From the IMG/VR virus record IMGVR_UViG_3300044641_007261, positions 1 to 21,307 of that record: a stretch of 21,307 nt of DNA, one strand, 5' to 3'. The number at the start of each line of letters is the position of its first letter. Position 1 is the first letter of the stretch. The notes under the pieces were generated by a model. The model searched no databases. It worked only from the letters and a program-made list of their open reading frames with translations, and was not told the DNA's origin. The position numbers were made by a program, and so were the translations under genes. This DNA is from a virus. Positions 1 through 8,328 of the stretch are shown here, piece by piece.

Positions 1-2
1 GC

Positions 3-1421
3 CGGGTGTACCAGCAGCAGAACGCTGAGCGTGCGGCGCAGGAGCTGGCGGCCACGCAGGCCCGGTTGGAGGAGCTGAACCAGCGGGCAGCCGAGATCCA
101 GGCCAGGGCTGAAGCCGGAGAGATCACACCGACCGGCGCCAAGCGGATGACCACCAAGGCGCAGAAGGAGATCGAGCAGGTGCAGATGCAGCTGCGTGCG
201 ATCGAAGGTCGGCAGCGGGTGCCTGAGTCCCTGGTGGGTGATCAGCTGCAGCTGCGCATCGAGCAGCAGGGCCAGCTGGATCTGAACGCACCGGTGCAGA
301 TGCCGCCCTTCGAGGCTGTGACCCGCACCGCCAGCGAGTACGGGTACAACTCGCCCGATGAGTACCGCGCTGCGCTGCAGGGCTGGAACCGCGATCAGCT
401 GCGGCGCCTCTCGATGCCGGACTCCAGCCCGGAGGTGGCGGCCCTGGTAAAGGCCCGCACTGGCCGCCGGGTGTGGCAGGCCAAGAAGAGCGACATCATC
501 GATGCCTTGGTGGAGATCAGCACCCGCCGCGGCCGCTACCTCCCGCCGGAGGCTGAGCAGCTGGCGATGGAGCTGAAGGCCAATCAGTTTGGGGATGCGG
601 CGCCCCTGTTTGACCGGCCGGCTGAGCTGGACGTCCCTGGGATGGGAACCGTTCTCGATGCCGATGGCAATGAGGTGCCCGTCCCGCTGACGGATTACAG
701 CGGCCGCGGCATGGACTCTCAGACCCGCGAGCGGTTGAAGGGCGAGATTCTGCAGCGTGCGATCGACAACGGTGAGGTGCAGCCTCCGTTCAGCCCACTG
801 CCTGAGCGGCCGCGCACCACCTTTCAGCAGAGCTCGATGGTGGATGAGATGTTCGCCGACCCCACCGGCCAGCTACCGCTGCTTTATGCGAACGACCAGC
901 TGCCGACCTACAAGGCCGGATCGAAGAACGCCGACGCGTTGATTGAAGAGCTGCGGCTGCGATTCGAGTACAAGGCCCTTGACGATGCAGCGCAGCAGGC
1001 ACAGCGCGATGCGTACCTGGCAGAGAAGGGATGGGACACGATGCCCTGGGAAGAGAAGAAGAAGCTCGGCATCTTGAGTGAGGGCTTCTACAGCCTCGAT
1101 CCCTACAGCGAGCGCTTCCAGGACCCAACACCTGCAGCGCGATCTGATCTGGGGATGCAGCAGCCGGTGGCACCACGCAAGCCGAATCAGTACCGACTGA
1201 CCTTCGATGAGAAGGGCAACTCGCAGGTGATTGCTGAACCCAAGGCGCAGGCAAAACCCAAGCCAGAGGAGGTGAAAGCACAGCAGCGGGAGGCGGCCGC
1301 GGCCAAGCGGCAGGCCAAGAATGAAGCGACCAAGGCAACCACAGCCCTGGACAAGCAGGAGGCTGCGATTAAGAAAAGGCTGGACGAACTGGCCCGTCAA
1401 TCCAAAGGAGCGAGCTGCTAA
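3..1421 (+). CDS. Large virion-associated protein, 5'-truncated by window edge (putative internal virion protein)
   Basis: The reading frame is open to the first base, so the gene most likely begins outside the window; a GTG at position 6 is in frame but nothing supports it as the start. The visible 472 residues are hydrophilic, with no signal peptide or membrane segment. The N-terminal 70 residues are Gln/Glu/Ala-rich and likely coiled coil; the last 70 are Lys/Ala/Glu-rich and again look helical. The middle carries acidic, Pro-rich linkers. No catalytic motif was recognised. It overlaps the next gene by one base (TAATG), which suggests translational coupling. The position just before the giant virion protein and tail fibre matches where T7-like phages keep internal core (ejection) proteins. 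The function is inferred from position only. Confidence 0.7.
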   Translation, partial: RVYQQQNAERAAQELAATQARLEELNQRAAEIQARAEAGEITPTGAKRMTTKAQKEIEQVQMQLRAIEGRQRVPESLVGDQLQLRIEQQGQLDLNAPVQMPPFEAVTRTASEYGYNSPDEYRAALQGWNRDQLRRLSMPDSSPEVAALVKARTGRRVWQAKKSDIIDALVEISTRRGRYLPPEAEQLAMELKANQFGDAAPLFDRPAELDVPGMGTVLDADGNEVPVPLTDYSGRGMDSQTRERLKGEILQRAIDNGEVQPPFSPLPERPRTTFQQSSMVDEMFADPTGQLPLLYANDQLPTYKAGSKNADALIEELRLRFEYKALDDAAQQAQRDAYLAEKGWDTMPWEEKKKLGILSEGFYSLDPYSERFQDPTPAARSDLGMQQPVAPRKPNQYRLTFDEKGNSQVIAEPKAQAKPKPEEVKAQQREAAAAKRQAKNEATKATTALDKQEAAIKKRLDELARQSKGASC

Positions 1422-4400
1422 TGACCAGCTGCAATGACATCAACTCTGAGATCAAAGAGCTCGAGGCGCAGCTGGAGGCCATCGCTTCCGTGCGCCGGGG
1501 GCTGCAGGCGCAGACCGAACTGCTCGATGGGCAGCCGCCGCGGAAGCCCCGGGTGCTGCGCACCTACACCGGTGATGCGGTGACGGTGGAGCCGGGCGAG
1601 TGGATCACCCAGGCCGAACTGGATGCAGCCCGGATGGGCGATGAAACCATCCGGCAAATGGTGGAGGCCGGGTTTGACGGGAAGCGTGGCCCCCGCGGCC
1701 GCACCGGGCGGATGGTGAACTACGCCCAGATCGCACCCGACGATCAGAACATCGCGGCCCTGTTGGAGATCATGGGCCTCAAGCGTGCCAACACGCCCAA
1801 GGGTGTTGAGCTGCGTCGGCCGTTCACCAATCAGATTGCGTCGCGTGCGCTGCTGGCCATGGCGCAGAAGGCGGGGGCGGATCCAAGGGAGGTGGCTAAG
1901 ATGCTCAAGGGCCGTGTGGCCGGCATCGACAACCTGCCCAGCGCTGTCTATTCGGTGGCCAAGGCCCGCTGGGATTCGGCGGTTCAGTACAGCGATGCCC
2001 TCGATGAGCTGGCCGATGCAATCGATGGCGGCTACCTCTCTGACGACATCAAGACCCAGGCTGGCAATGCTGCCAAGTGGGCCCACTTCTACGAGAACCT
2101 CGACGCCCAGGTGCGGCGCCGTGTGGGTCAGGCCCTGAAGTCGCTGCAGTTCAAGGCCGACGACGACATCCCCTTCATCGATGTGAAGAAGGAGGCAGCC
2201 CAGCTCACGATCGATGACGTGGAGGGCAACAGCCTGGTGGCTGACATGCTCAAGCTCACGGCTGAAGGCAACGCCAAAGAGCTGCGCCGGCGTGCTGCAG
2301 CGAAGCGGCTGGTGACGATGCAGGGCGGCGAGGTGAACCGCAAGGGGTTCATGGCCGAGTTGGAGATCCTCAACACGCTGCGCCGAGCCAACCTCCTCTC
2401 ATCGCTGTCCACCTGGGTGGTGCGCAACCCGGTCAGTGGTGCCCTGGTGCAGGGCACCTACATGGCAGAGGACGTGGTGTCTGGAGTGGTGAGGGGCATC
2501 GCCAAGAACGGCCTGAAGCCTGGCGTGGCCGATGGCCTGCAGGCTGCGGGCTATGCGGCGCGTGCATGGAACACGGCCTGGGGCATGGCCTGGGGCAATG
2601 CCTCTGAATCCCTGCTGAAAGGCAAGGGAACGATGGGTGACGACAACCTGAAGTACGTCACCAAGGGGATTTACGAATCACCCAAGGAGTACGTCAACGG
2701 CATCCTCACCACCAAGTGGGATGAGCTGTTCTCCGGGCAATCGCTCAACCCGTTGAACGCTGGGGAGACGGCGCTGAAGATGCTCAACATCCTCAACGCG
2801 GGCGCATGGAAGGTGCTCGGCGAAGGGATGGAGAAGCTGACGGGCAGCGACTTCGGTTACCTCGCGCCCTTCCGCCTGCTCAACGGTGGTGACGAGTTCA
2901 TGCGCACCCAGGCCTACGTGTGGAAGGCGAACCATGAGGCCTTCATGCGAGCCGCTGAGGAGGGCCGGGCCCAGGGGATGGATGCCCGCTGGATCGAAAG
3001 CCGTGCGGATGAGCTGGCGAAGAACACGATCTTTGATGGAGTGTTCACTGACGATCAGCTGATCGAGTTCCGCCGCACCAGGAACGAGCAATACGGCATC
3101 CCTGCCGGTGATGAGATCGGCAACGATGAGTTGCGGGCCATGCTGTACAACATGTACAAGAACGCCCCGAACTTGGCCGATGACATTGGCCAGGTTGCCT
3201 ACAACCGCGGGGCAGACATTGCCTTCACCAATGATCTGAAAGATCCGCTCAGCCAGGGCGTTCAGCTGATGCGGCAGAACCCGATCGCCGGCTGGCTCAT
3301 CCCCTTCTGGAAGGTGCCGATCAACGGCATCGGCTGGGTGCTGAACCGCGACATCCTGGTGCGGATGCCGGCACAGCTGGTGATGGAGGTGCAGCAGGCC
3401 GGCTCGCGCCGTGCTGGTGATGCCCTGCGCTACACCCCTGAGCAGATGGCGGATGCCAGGGCCCGCACCGTGGTGGCCGTGGCTCTCGCGGCCGGCACTC
3501 ACATGCTCTGGGAGAGCGGCATCTTCACCGATGGCGGCCCGGCCGACCCCAGGCAGAACGAGCGCTGGTCACGCAACAACAGCCCCTACAGCTTCAGCCT
3601 GGTGAACACAATCGCCGCTGGCATCAAGGTGCGTGCCAACGGCATCGATCCGATCGATTTGATGGGCCTTCATGCCGACACGCTCAGGGCCTGGGACGAG
3701 GGCTACATCCAGGAGGGGGATGCCGCCAAGGCCCTGGAGAAGATCATTTATGCCTGGGGCAACCTGCTGAAGAACAAGGCTGCGCTGAAGAACATCACGA
3801 CGATCCTCAACGTGATGCAGGACCCTGAGCGCTACGACTTCGCCGATGTTCTGGCCGATCAGATGGGGGGCACGCTGCCGATCTCAGGCCTGATGGGCCA
3901 TGTGGGCCGGGTGATGGAGGACCCGAGCGAGCGCATGGTGAAGATGCGCTTCCCCTCGAAGGAGGAGATGGCCGCCTTGGGTAAGGACCCTTTGTTCGGC
4001 GTGTTGCAGCCGGTGGTGGACATGCTGCAAAAGGCCACGGCCCGTGCGTTCTCCAGCTACCCGGGGCTCAGTGGTTTGCAGCCCCGGCAGAAAGACTGGC
4101 TAGGCAGCAAGATTCAACGGCCTCTGGGCTTGCCCCTTGATCTGGCCATTCCATTCATGCCGGTGATCAGGCCACAGGATCCCCTCTATGACTGGCTGGA
4201 CCGTCACGGTTTCGGGGCGAAGCCTCACCCAGAAGGGAAGCTCTCGGTTGTGGCCGGCGGCCCTGAGATCGTCATGACCCACGAGGAGGAGGATTTCTAC
4301 CGGGAGACCATGCGCACCATCCGTGGTGGAGTTCATCCAGAGCAGCTGGGAATGGGCGCCAACCCTGTGATGGACATCTGGCCGGTGGTGCAGGGCAAGA

Positions 4401-4720
4401 CGTTGCAGCAGGCACTGCGGGTGCTGATGCGTGACCCCAACTACAACCAGCTGCTCAACATTCCTCAGGGCCAGATCAGCCCGAGCCTGATGGCTCAGCC
4501 AGGCAGGACATTGAGCGAGCGGCAGAAGGGGCCCGGCGGTGAGCTTTACAAGCCGATCGACCAGGTGATCGAGTACTACGACAAGCTGGCCCAGCTTGAG
4601 CTGGTGAAGAACAGCCAGTTCACGGTGCGCGATCGCATCCTTGGGATGGCGAAGCAGAAGCAGGACGCACTGCAACAGTTCGCTGAAAGCGCAAGCGCAT
4701 TAGGCATGGTTAGGCAATAG
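1421..4720 (+). CDS. Giant (1099 aa) internal virion / DNA-ejection-type phage protein
   Basis: The start is ATG 1421, overlapping the upstream stop codon. Residues 1-30 are a short coiled coil. Most of the protein is long amphipathic helices with frequent Ala/Gly, typical of proteins ejected with phage DNA. Around residues 615-640 lies a hydrophobic stretch containing NPIAGWLIPFWKVP, and around 700-715 GGPADPRQNERW followed by SPYSF. From memory, this pairing of a hydrophobic 'IPF..P' segment with 'GGGP.DP....W' and 'PYS' is common in the C-terminal half of very large virion or polyvalent proteins of temperate podoviruses. T7 gp16 (1318 aa) has a comparable size and the same place, just before the tail fibre gene. 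No lytic transglycosylase motif was recognised, so the role (inner core / ejection) is inferred from size, composition and order. Confidence 0.75.
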   Translation: MTSCNDINSEIKELEAQLEAIASVRRGLQAQTELLDGQPPRKPRVLRTYTGDAVTVEPGEWITQAELDAARMGDETIRQMVEAGFDGKRGPRGRTGRMVNYAQIAPDDQNIAALLEIMGLKRANTPKGVELRRPFTNQIASRALLAMAQKAGADPREVAKMLKGRVAGIDNLPSAVYSVAKARWDSAVQYSDALDELADAIDGGYLSDDIKTQAGNAAKWAHFYENLDAQVRRRVGQALKSLQFKADDDIPFIDVKKEAAQLTIDDVEGNSLVADMLKLTAEGNAKELRRRAAAKRLVTMQGGEVNRKGFMAELEILNTLRRANLLSSLSTWVVRNPVSGALVQGTYMAEDVVSGVVRGIAKNGLKPGVADGLQAAGYAARAWNTAWGMAWGNASESLLKGKGTMGDDNLKYVTKGIYESPKEYVNGILTTKWDELFSGQSLNPLNAGETALKMLNILNAGAWKVLGEGMEKLTGSDFGYLAPFRLLNGGDEFMRTQAYVWKANHEAFMRAAEEGRAQGMDARWIESRADELAKNTIFDGVFTDDQLIEFRRTRNEQYGIPAGDEIGNDELRAMLYNMYKNAPNLADDIGQVAYNRGADIAFTNDLKDPLSQGVQLMRQNPIAGWLIPFWKVPINGIGWVLNRDILVRMPAQLVMEVQQAGSRRAGDALRYTPEQMADARARTVVAVALAAGTHMLWESGIFTDGGPADPRQNERWSRNNSPYSFSLVNTIAAGIKVRANGIDPIDLMGLHADTLRAWDEGYIQEGDAAKALEKIIYAWGNLLKNKAALKNITTILNVMQDPERYDFADVLADQMGGTLPISGLMGHVGRVMEDPSERMVKMRFPSKEEMAALGKDPLFGVLQPVVDMLQKATARAFSSYPGLSGLQPRQKDWLGSKIQRPLGLPLDLAIPFMPVIRPQDPLYDWLDRHGFGAKPHPEGKLSVVAGGPEIVMTHEEEDFYRETMRTIRGGVHPEQLGMGANPVMDIWPVVQGKTLQQALRVLMRDPNYNQLLNIPQGQISPSLMAQPGRTLSERQKGPGGELYKPIDQVIEYYDKLAQLELVKNSQFTVRDRILGMAKQKQDALQQFAESASALGMVRQ

Positions 4721-4740
4721 GCATCCCGATAGCCTGAGAA

Positions 4741-4754
4741 GTGCACAGGTGCAC
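4741..4754. promoter_or_regulatory. Operator-like palindrome GTGCACAGGTGCAC before the tail fibre gene
   Basis: TGCAC-AG-GTGCA is a perfect inverted repeat except for its two central bases, lying 15 bases before the tail-fibre ATG in the short gap after the giant virion gene. The same core (TGCAC-CT-GTGCA on the other strand) recurs at 17928-17939, with near copies at 17735, 17122 and 18968. It may be a site for a phage-encoded regulator; no protein can be assigned from sequence alone. Confidence 0.5.
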
Positions 4755-4768
4755 AGCTGCAGGCGGCG

Positions 4769-5503
4769 ATGGCCACTCCTTTCTCCTATCGCCAGTACGC
4801 AGGGAACGGGGCAACGGCGACATTTTCTGTCCCGTTCCCCTACCTGCTCAAGGCGCACGTTCACCTTTACCTGGGATACGACATTCTTGATGGCACCTTC
4901 ACCAGTGAACTGGCTGAAGGCGTTGGCTTCAGCTGGACCAGTGGCACGCAGGTGCAGTGTGTGGCGGCTCCAGCCGCTGGGCAGACGCTGACCGTTATTC
5001 GCTTGACCCCGAGCGGAACACGCCTGGTCGATTGGCAGGACGGCAGCAACCTGATCGCCGACGATCTCGATACCGCCGACCTGCAGAACCTGTACGTGGT
5101 GCAGGAACAGCAGGACCGGAACGACGCGGCGATCGCCGCCGGGGCGTCGGCCGCCACTGCATCGGCAGCGGCAGCAGCCGCGGCAGCAGCGTCATCCAGC
5201 GCTGCAATCACCACGGCAAACCAGGCACTGGCCGCGGCAAGCGGCGTGGCCGGCAGCGCGGCGAGCGCGGCGCAGGCAGCGCAACTGGCCATCCAGTACG
5301 CCTTCGGGACAAGCCCGGCCGTTATCCGGCCGATCGCGGGGCTGGAGATGCTGCTGATCCCAGAAAACGCTGCCTTCAGCGTTGGCAAGCCAGGCCAGAT
5401 CCCGTTTGGGGTTGGCCCAGTCCTTCCGCCTGGCGCCGCGTTCTCCGGCATCAACCGGAGTGACTACTTCCCCATTCATCACGCATCCGGGAGCTTCGTC
5501 TGA
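4769..5503 (+). CDS. Tail fibre protein with T7 gp17-type N-terminal domain
   Basis: 244 aa. Residues 1-115 match the T7 tail-fibre N-terminal pattern (virion attachment): start MATPFSYRQYAGNG, then FSVPFPYL near 20, a beta-rich stretch, TLTVIRLTP near 74 and a DLDTADLQNLYVVQEQQD helix near 92-110. Residues 115-175 are an Ala/Ser-rich low-complexity helix, probably a trimeric coiled-coil shaft. The C-terminal 44 residues form a module (GKPGQ.PFGVGP...PPG.AF...SGSF) shared with the protein at 5948-6343. The fibre is much shorter than T7 gp17 (553 aa), so receptor contact is probably passed to downstream partner proteins, as in phages with short adaptor fibres. The stop overlaps the next start (TGATG). 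The fold assignment is strong; the adaptor role is inferred. Confidence 0.88.
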   Translation: MATPFSYRQYAGNGATATFSVPFPYLLKAHVHLYLGYDILDGTFTSELAEGVGFSWTSGTQVQCVAAPAAGQTLTVIRLTPSGTRLVDWQDGSNLIADDLDTADLQNLYVVQEQQDRNDAAIAAGASAATASAAAAAAAAASSSAAITTANQALAAASGVAGSAASAAQAAQLAIQYAFGTSPAVIRPIAGLEMLLIPENAAFSVGKPGQIPFGVGPVLPPGAAFSGINRSDYFPIHHASGSFV

Positions 5504-5697
5504 TGCCTTCTCAGCTTTACGGGCCAACCATTCCAGGCCTCGCCATTCCTGAACACGATCACGTCTCAATGACCTACAGCGGCGGCAATCTCACCGGCGT
5601 TGTCTATCGGCAGGGCGGATCCAATGGCGGTGTCGTCGCAGCACTCACGCTGGCTTACGACGGCAGCGGCAATCTCCTCACCGTCACCAAGTCGTAG
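5503..5697 (+). CDS. Small beta-rich tail-associated protein (64 aa), function unknown
   Basis: ATG 5503 overlaps the tail fibre stop as TGATG, so the two are probably translated together. The 64 residues are rich in Gly/Ser/Thr/Val with alternating hydrophobics (MTYSGGNLTGVVYRQGG, then LTLAYDGSGNLLTVTKS), which suggests a small all-beta protein. The second half resembles short beta-hairpin modules seen in phage baseplate or fibre accessory proteins, but no family was recognised. It has no signal peptide and no membrane segment. Its place between the fibre and the collagen-like proteins argues for a structural tail role. Confidence 0.65.
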   Translation: MPSQLYGPTIPGLAIPEHDHVSMTYSGGNLTGVVYRQGGSNGGVVAALTLAYDGSGNLLTVTKS

Positions 5698-5699
5698 CC

Positions 5700-5951
5700 A
5701 TGCCCAACTTCGCATTTAACCCATTCAACGGTCAGCTGATTCCTGCCCTTCAAGGGCCGCCTGGGCCGCAGGGCCCTCCCGGCGACACGTCAGGAGTTGT
5801 TGGTCCCCAAGGGCCACCAGGAGATCCATGGGCTGGCTTGCTTGACCTCGGATCTCCATCCACAAACAACGGCTGGATTTTCGATTTCGGAGGCCCTTCC
5901 AATGCAACAAGCGGTGTTCTCATCTTCGACTGCGGAGGCGTAGTCCAATGA
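5700..5951 (+). CDS. Collagen-like tail protein (83 aa)
   Basis: After an N-terminal peptide of about 16 residues the protein has a Gly-X-Y tract (GPPGPQGPPGD, a short break, then GPQGPPGDP) at residues 19-43, followed by a C-terminal domain of about 40 residues rich in Gly and aromatic residues (NNGWIFDFGGPSN, then LIFDCGGVV). Collagen-like tracts in phage fibres form triple-helical trimeric rods, so this is likely a trimeric structural or adaptor protein. The stop overlaps the next ATG as ATGA at 5948-5951, a strong sign of coupled translation. Confidence 0.75.
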   Translation: MPNFAFNPFNGQLIPALQGPPGPQGPPGDTSGVVGPQGPPGDPWAGLLDLGSPSTNNGWIFDFGGPSNATSGVLIFDCGGVVQ

Positions 5952-6343
5952 CAGTTCGAGCTCAATTCCGGCGCGGTACTGCTGGCGAATGGTCGGCAGT
6001 GAATCCGGTTCTTGCTATTGGCGAGCCTGGGTATGAAACCGACACCGGCAAGTTCAAGGTTGGCAATGGTTCCTCGGGTTGGAACGCACTGCCTTATGCG
6101 TCCGGCCTGACCGGACCTCAAGGGAACCCTGGCCCTCAGGGTCCCCAGGGCGCACCGGGTAGCACCGGTTCGCTGCTGCTGGATGAGCTGACTGCGATCT
6201 ATCGCAACGGCTCGTTCTCGGTTGGCACGCCTGGCCAGGTGCCCTTTGGCGTTGGCCCTGTCACGCCTCCCGGCACGGCGTTTCACTCCATCAGTGCAGA
6301 CGCCTACAACCCCGTCCACCTTCCGTCAGGGAGCTTCTGCTGA
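5948..6343 (+). CDS. Tail protein: Mtd-N-like domain + collagen-like stalk + shared C-terminal module (131 aa)
   Basis: Residues 1-52 (MTVRAQFRRGTAGEWSAVNP, then LAIGEPGYETDTGKFKVGNG and GWNALPY) match the short N-terminal fold common in phage fibres and adhesins, including the family named after the Bordetella phage tropism determinant Mtd (pattern 'RRGT..eW...NPvLa.GE.G.E.DTgk.K.GdG...W..L'). Residues 56-73 are a Gly-X-Y tract (GPQGNPGPQGPQGAPGS). The last 44 residues are the same module that ends the tail fibre at 4769-5503 (27 of 44 residues identical). Likely a trimeric tail or fibre adaptor. It overlaps its upstream (ATGA) and downstream (TGATG) neighbours. The domain assignment is from memory of family patterns. 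Confidence 0.78.
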   Translation: MTVRAQFRRGTAGEWSAVNPVLAIGEPGYETDTGKFKVGNGSSGWNALPYASGLTGPQGNPGPQGPQGAPGSTGSLLLDELTAIYRNGSFSVGTPGQVPFGVGPVTPPGTAFHSISADAYNPVHLPSGSFC

Positions 6344-6516
6344 TGGCTGTCCTTCCGTCCACTGGGTTCCCTGCTACGGCATACCCAATCCTTCCTTCTC
6401 ACAGCAACACACGACTCAAGCAGTTCGATCTGCACACGCTGCCCATCGGTCGCCCCGGTGATCGCAGCTATGGCGGTCGCTCTGTTGTCGATCCCACCTC
6501 CGCTTCTCACATGTAA
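6343..6516 (+). CDS. Small tail-region protein (57 aa), function unknown
   Basis: ATG 6343 overlaps the preceding stop (TGATG), as elsewhere in this cluster, and the frame ends with TAA at 6514. The protein begins MAVLPSTGFPATAYP and contains FDLHTLPIGRPGDRSYGG, then VVDPTSASHM. It is Pro/Ser/Gly-rich and soluble with no recognisable domain. Composition and perfect start/stop overlaps with both neighbouring tail genes support it as real rather than random. The next gene starts three bases after its stop. Confidence 0.55.
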   Translation: MAVLPSTGFPATAYPILPSHSNTRLKQFDLHTLPIGRPGDRSYGGRSVVDPTSASHM

Positions 6517-6519
6517 GCC

Positions 6520-6792
6520 ATGGACATTCGTTTCTTTAAGGCTGCACCTGACGCCAACGTGCAGTTCCCCTCCATGCCCAATGACGGGTCCGAACCCGAC
6601 TTCGTGGTGGTGGCGCTGGAGAACACTCTGGACCCCGACGCTAACAACCACACCGGCTTCGATTTCTTCGGAGCTTATGGCGATGGCGACGCCATCGACA
6701 GCTGGGCAACAGACCAGGGCATCACGGCGGTTAGCCAAGGTGACCTGCCCAACCCGATCACCTTCTACCCCGCTCCTTTCAACGAGGCCTGA
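6520..6792 (+). CDS. Small acidic protein before the DGR target (90 aa), function unknown
   Basis: ATG 6520 lies three bases after the preceding stop. The 90 residues are acidic (Asp-rich) and aromatic: MDIRFFKAAPDANVQF, then PDFVVVALENTLDPD, HTGFDFFGAYGDGD and a C-terminal PITFYPAPFNEA. It has no membrane segment and no known motif. It sits three bases upstream of the DGR target gene and therefore likely belongs to the same tail transcript; it could be a chaperone or adaptor for the variable protein, but that is only inferred from position. Confidence 0.65.
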   Translation: MDIRFFKAAPDANVQFPSMPNDGSEPDFVVVALENTLDPDANNHTGFDFFGAYGDGDAIDSWATDQGITAVSQGDLPNPITFYPAPFNEA

Positions 6793-6795
6793 GTC

Positions 6796-8328
6796 ATGAC
6801 TGTCATCACACCATTGCTCCGCGTCAAGGAGCGCATCGTTGGCCCTTCGGGGTTCTTCGGTATCGAGAACGAGTGGTACGGCTACCGCGATCAGTGGCGC
6901 TTCACTGTTGGCCTGGCCGGCATGAGCGGCTTCGGCATCGGCTGCTGCCCGCCTGAACTGCTGCCCGCTGACTTTGCACCCCTAAGCAGCGGCACCTATG
7001 ACCCGCTGCGCGAGCACCCCCACTTCGGGAACTACATCCACATCCCGAGTGCCTCGATCGTGTGCTTTATCCCAGCGCACTACATCGAGGTGAGCGCACC
7101 GGGTAACACCAACGCGCCCACCTACGGCACCAAGATCACGATCAGCGACACGCAGACCGGCAACGCCCGCCTGCCTCAGGCCTTCACCGACTCCGGCTCC
7201 AGCCTAATCGGTGTGTTCGTGGACAAGTACCAGATCTCCAACGGCAAGCCCGATGGCTCTGGCTCCCCGAACCACACCAGCGGCCCCGGCGGCACCCCGC
7301 TCACCGGCGGCATTGCTGTGTCGCGCCCCCTGCACTGGCCCGTCAGCCCCACCACCAAGGACGACGGCGGCACCGACTGGAACAGCCCCTTCAGCCTGGT
7401 GAACAGCACTGCGCTGAACACCGCGGCCACCACCCCTGCCAACAACCTCGGCGGCGTGTGGGCCCTGGTGAAGACCCGCGGCGCCGACTTCGCCCCCTGC
7501 CCGATCTGGATCCGCAGCCAGATCGCCTTCCTGTCGCTGGCCCATGCCCAGGCCCTGCTCGACAGCAGCGGTGCTGCCATCTCCGGCGCCACCCAGAAGG
7601 CGGCCTGGATGGACGTGGCTCCCTTTGCCCCCAAGGGGAACAACAACAACGGCAGCGACGTCAACAAGTCGAGCCTGCAGTTCGCCCGCACTGATCTAAC
7701 CGGCCACAACGGCTCTGGCTTTGCTGGTCGCAGCAGCCGCGCCTTCACCGGTGCTGCGCAGATCAGCGGTGCGCCAGCTGTTGAGCACACCACCCACAAC
7801 GGCCAGCTCAGCGGCATCGTGGACATCCAGGGCAACCAGTGGGAGATCGCCGCTGGTCTGACCAACTCGGATGGCACCGACGCGGGCTACAAGCTGTTCC
7901 CCAGCTCTGGCGATTGGACCGCCACCACCGGCAACGCCTCGATCACAAGCGCCACCGGCGTGCTGTCCTTGGCCGCCGAGAGCGCAGGCGACGACGGGAT
8001 CTGGTGGGGTGCCGACGGATGGGCCTACCTGGTGCCCCACACCGGTGGCACCTTCCACCCCTCCAGCGGCTTCTCCAACGCCACCAAGCGGGCGATGACG
8101 GAGTGCCTGCTGCCTCGGGAGCTGGGCACCAGCGCAACGCAGACGAGCACCAACCACTTCGGTGGGGATGGCTTCTACCGGGCGAACGCCAACGGCCTGC
8201 TGCCGCTTGTTGGGGGCTCCTGGGTCAACACGGCCGTTGCCGGTGTGTTCAGCGTGGCTCTCGACGCCGCATCCAGCGACGCGTACGCCGGCGGTGGGGC
8301 GCGTGCCGTCCGCCTTCTGGCTGCGTGA
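6796..8328 (+). CDS. DGR target: variable surface protein with C-type-lectin / FGE-like fold (510 aa)
   Basis: Residues 1-100 form a unique N-terminal region (FGIENEWYGYRDQW), likely for attachment to the tail. From about residue 130 the protein shows the formylglycine-generating-enzyme / C-type-lectin layout typical of DGR targets: IGVFVDKYQISNG near 135-147, IAFLSLAHAQALLD near 240, HNGQLSGIVDIQGNQWEIA near 334-352, and DGFYRANANG just before the variable end. Residues 468-507 are the variable repeat, ending GARAVRL as in many DGR targets. The stop lies 12 bases before a perfect hairpin and overlaps the GTG proposed to start avd. Expected role: a phage tail receptor-binding protein whose ligand surface is rewritten by the retroelement. 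The DGR logic is strong; the receptor function is inferred from the tail-gene context and the family. Confidence 0.93.
   Translation: MTVITPLLRVKERIVGPSGFFGIENEWYGYRDQWRFTVGLAGMSGFGIGCCPPELLPADFAPLSSGTYDPLREHPHFGNYIHIPSASIVCFIPAHYIEVSAPGNTNAPTYGTKITISDTQTGNARLPQAFTDSGSSLIGVFVDKYQISNGKPDGSGSPNHTSGPGGTPLTGGIAVSRPLHWPVSPTTKDDGGTDWNSPFSLVNSTALNTAATTPANNLGGVWALVKTRGADFAPCPIWIRSQIAFLSLAHAQALLDSSGAAISGATQKAAWMDVAPFAPKGNNNNGSDVNKSSLQFARTDLTGHNGSGFAGRSSRAFTGAAQISGAPAVEHTTHNGQLSGIVDIQGNQWEIAAGLTNSDGTDAGYKLFPSSGDWTATTGNASITSATGVLSLAAESAGDDGIWWGADGWAYLVPHTGGTFHPSSGFSNATKRAMTECLLPRELGTSATQTSTNHFGGDGFYRANANGLLPLVGGSWVNTAVAGVFSVALDAASSDAYAGGGARAVRLLAA
8198..8317 (+). repeat. DGR variable repeat (VR)
   Basis: This segment aligns without gaps to the template repeat 8762-8881 (offset 564). 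Of 120 positions 97 are identical and 23 differ; all 23 differences are adenines in the template (12 to G, 6 to C, 5 to T). The 88 non-adenine template positions are all conserved. It encodes the last 40 or so residues of the target gene. The final invariant G/C-rich stretch 8295-8312 corresponds to the initiation-of-mutagenic-homing region of known DGRs. Confidence 0.97.

Noticed and set aside
7839-8324. Upstream part of the long frame that ends in avd
   Set aside because: It runs out of frame through the confident DGR target gene and translates to Arg/Gly/Trp-rich shadow sequence; only the part from GTG 8325 shows Avd features.
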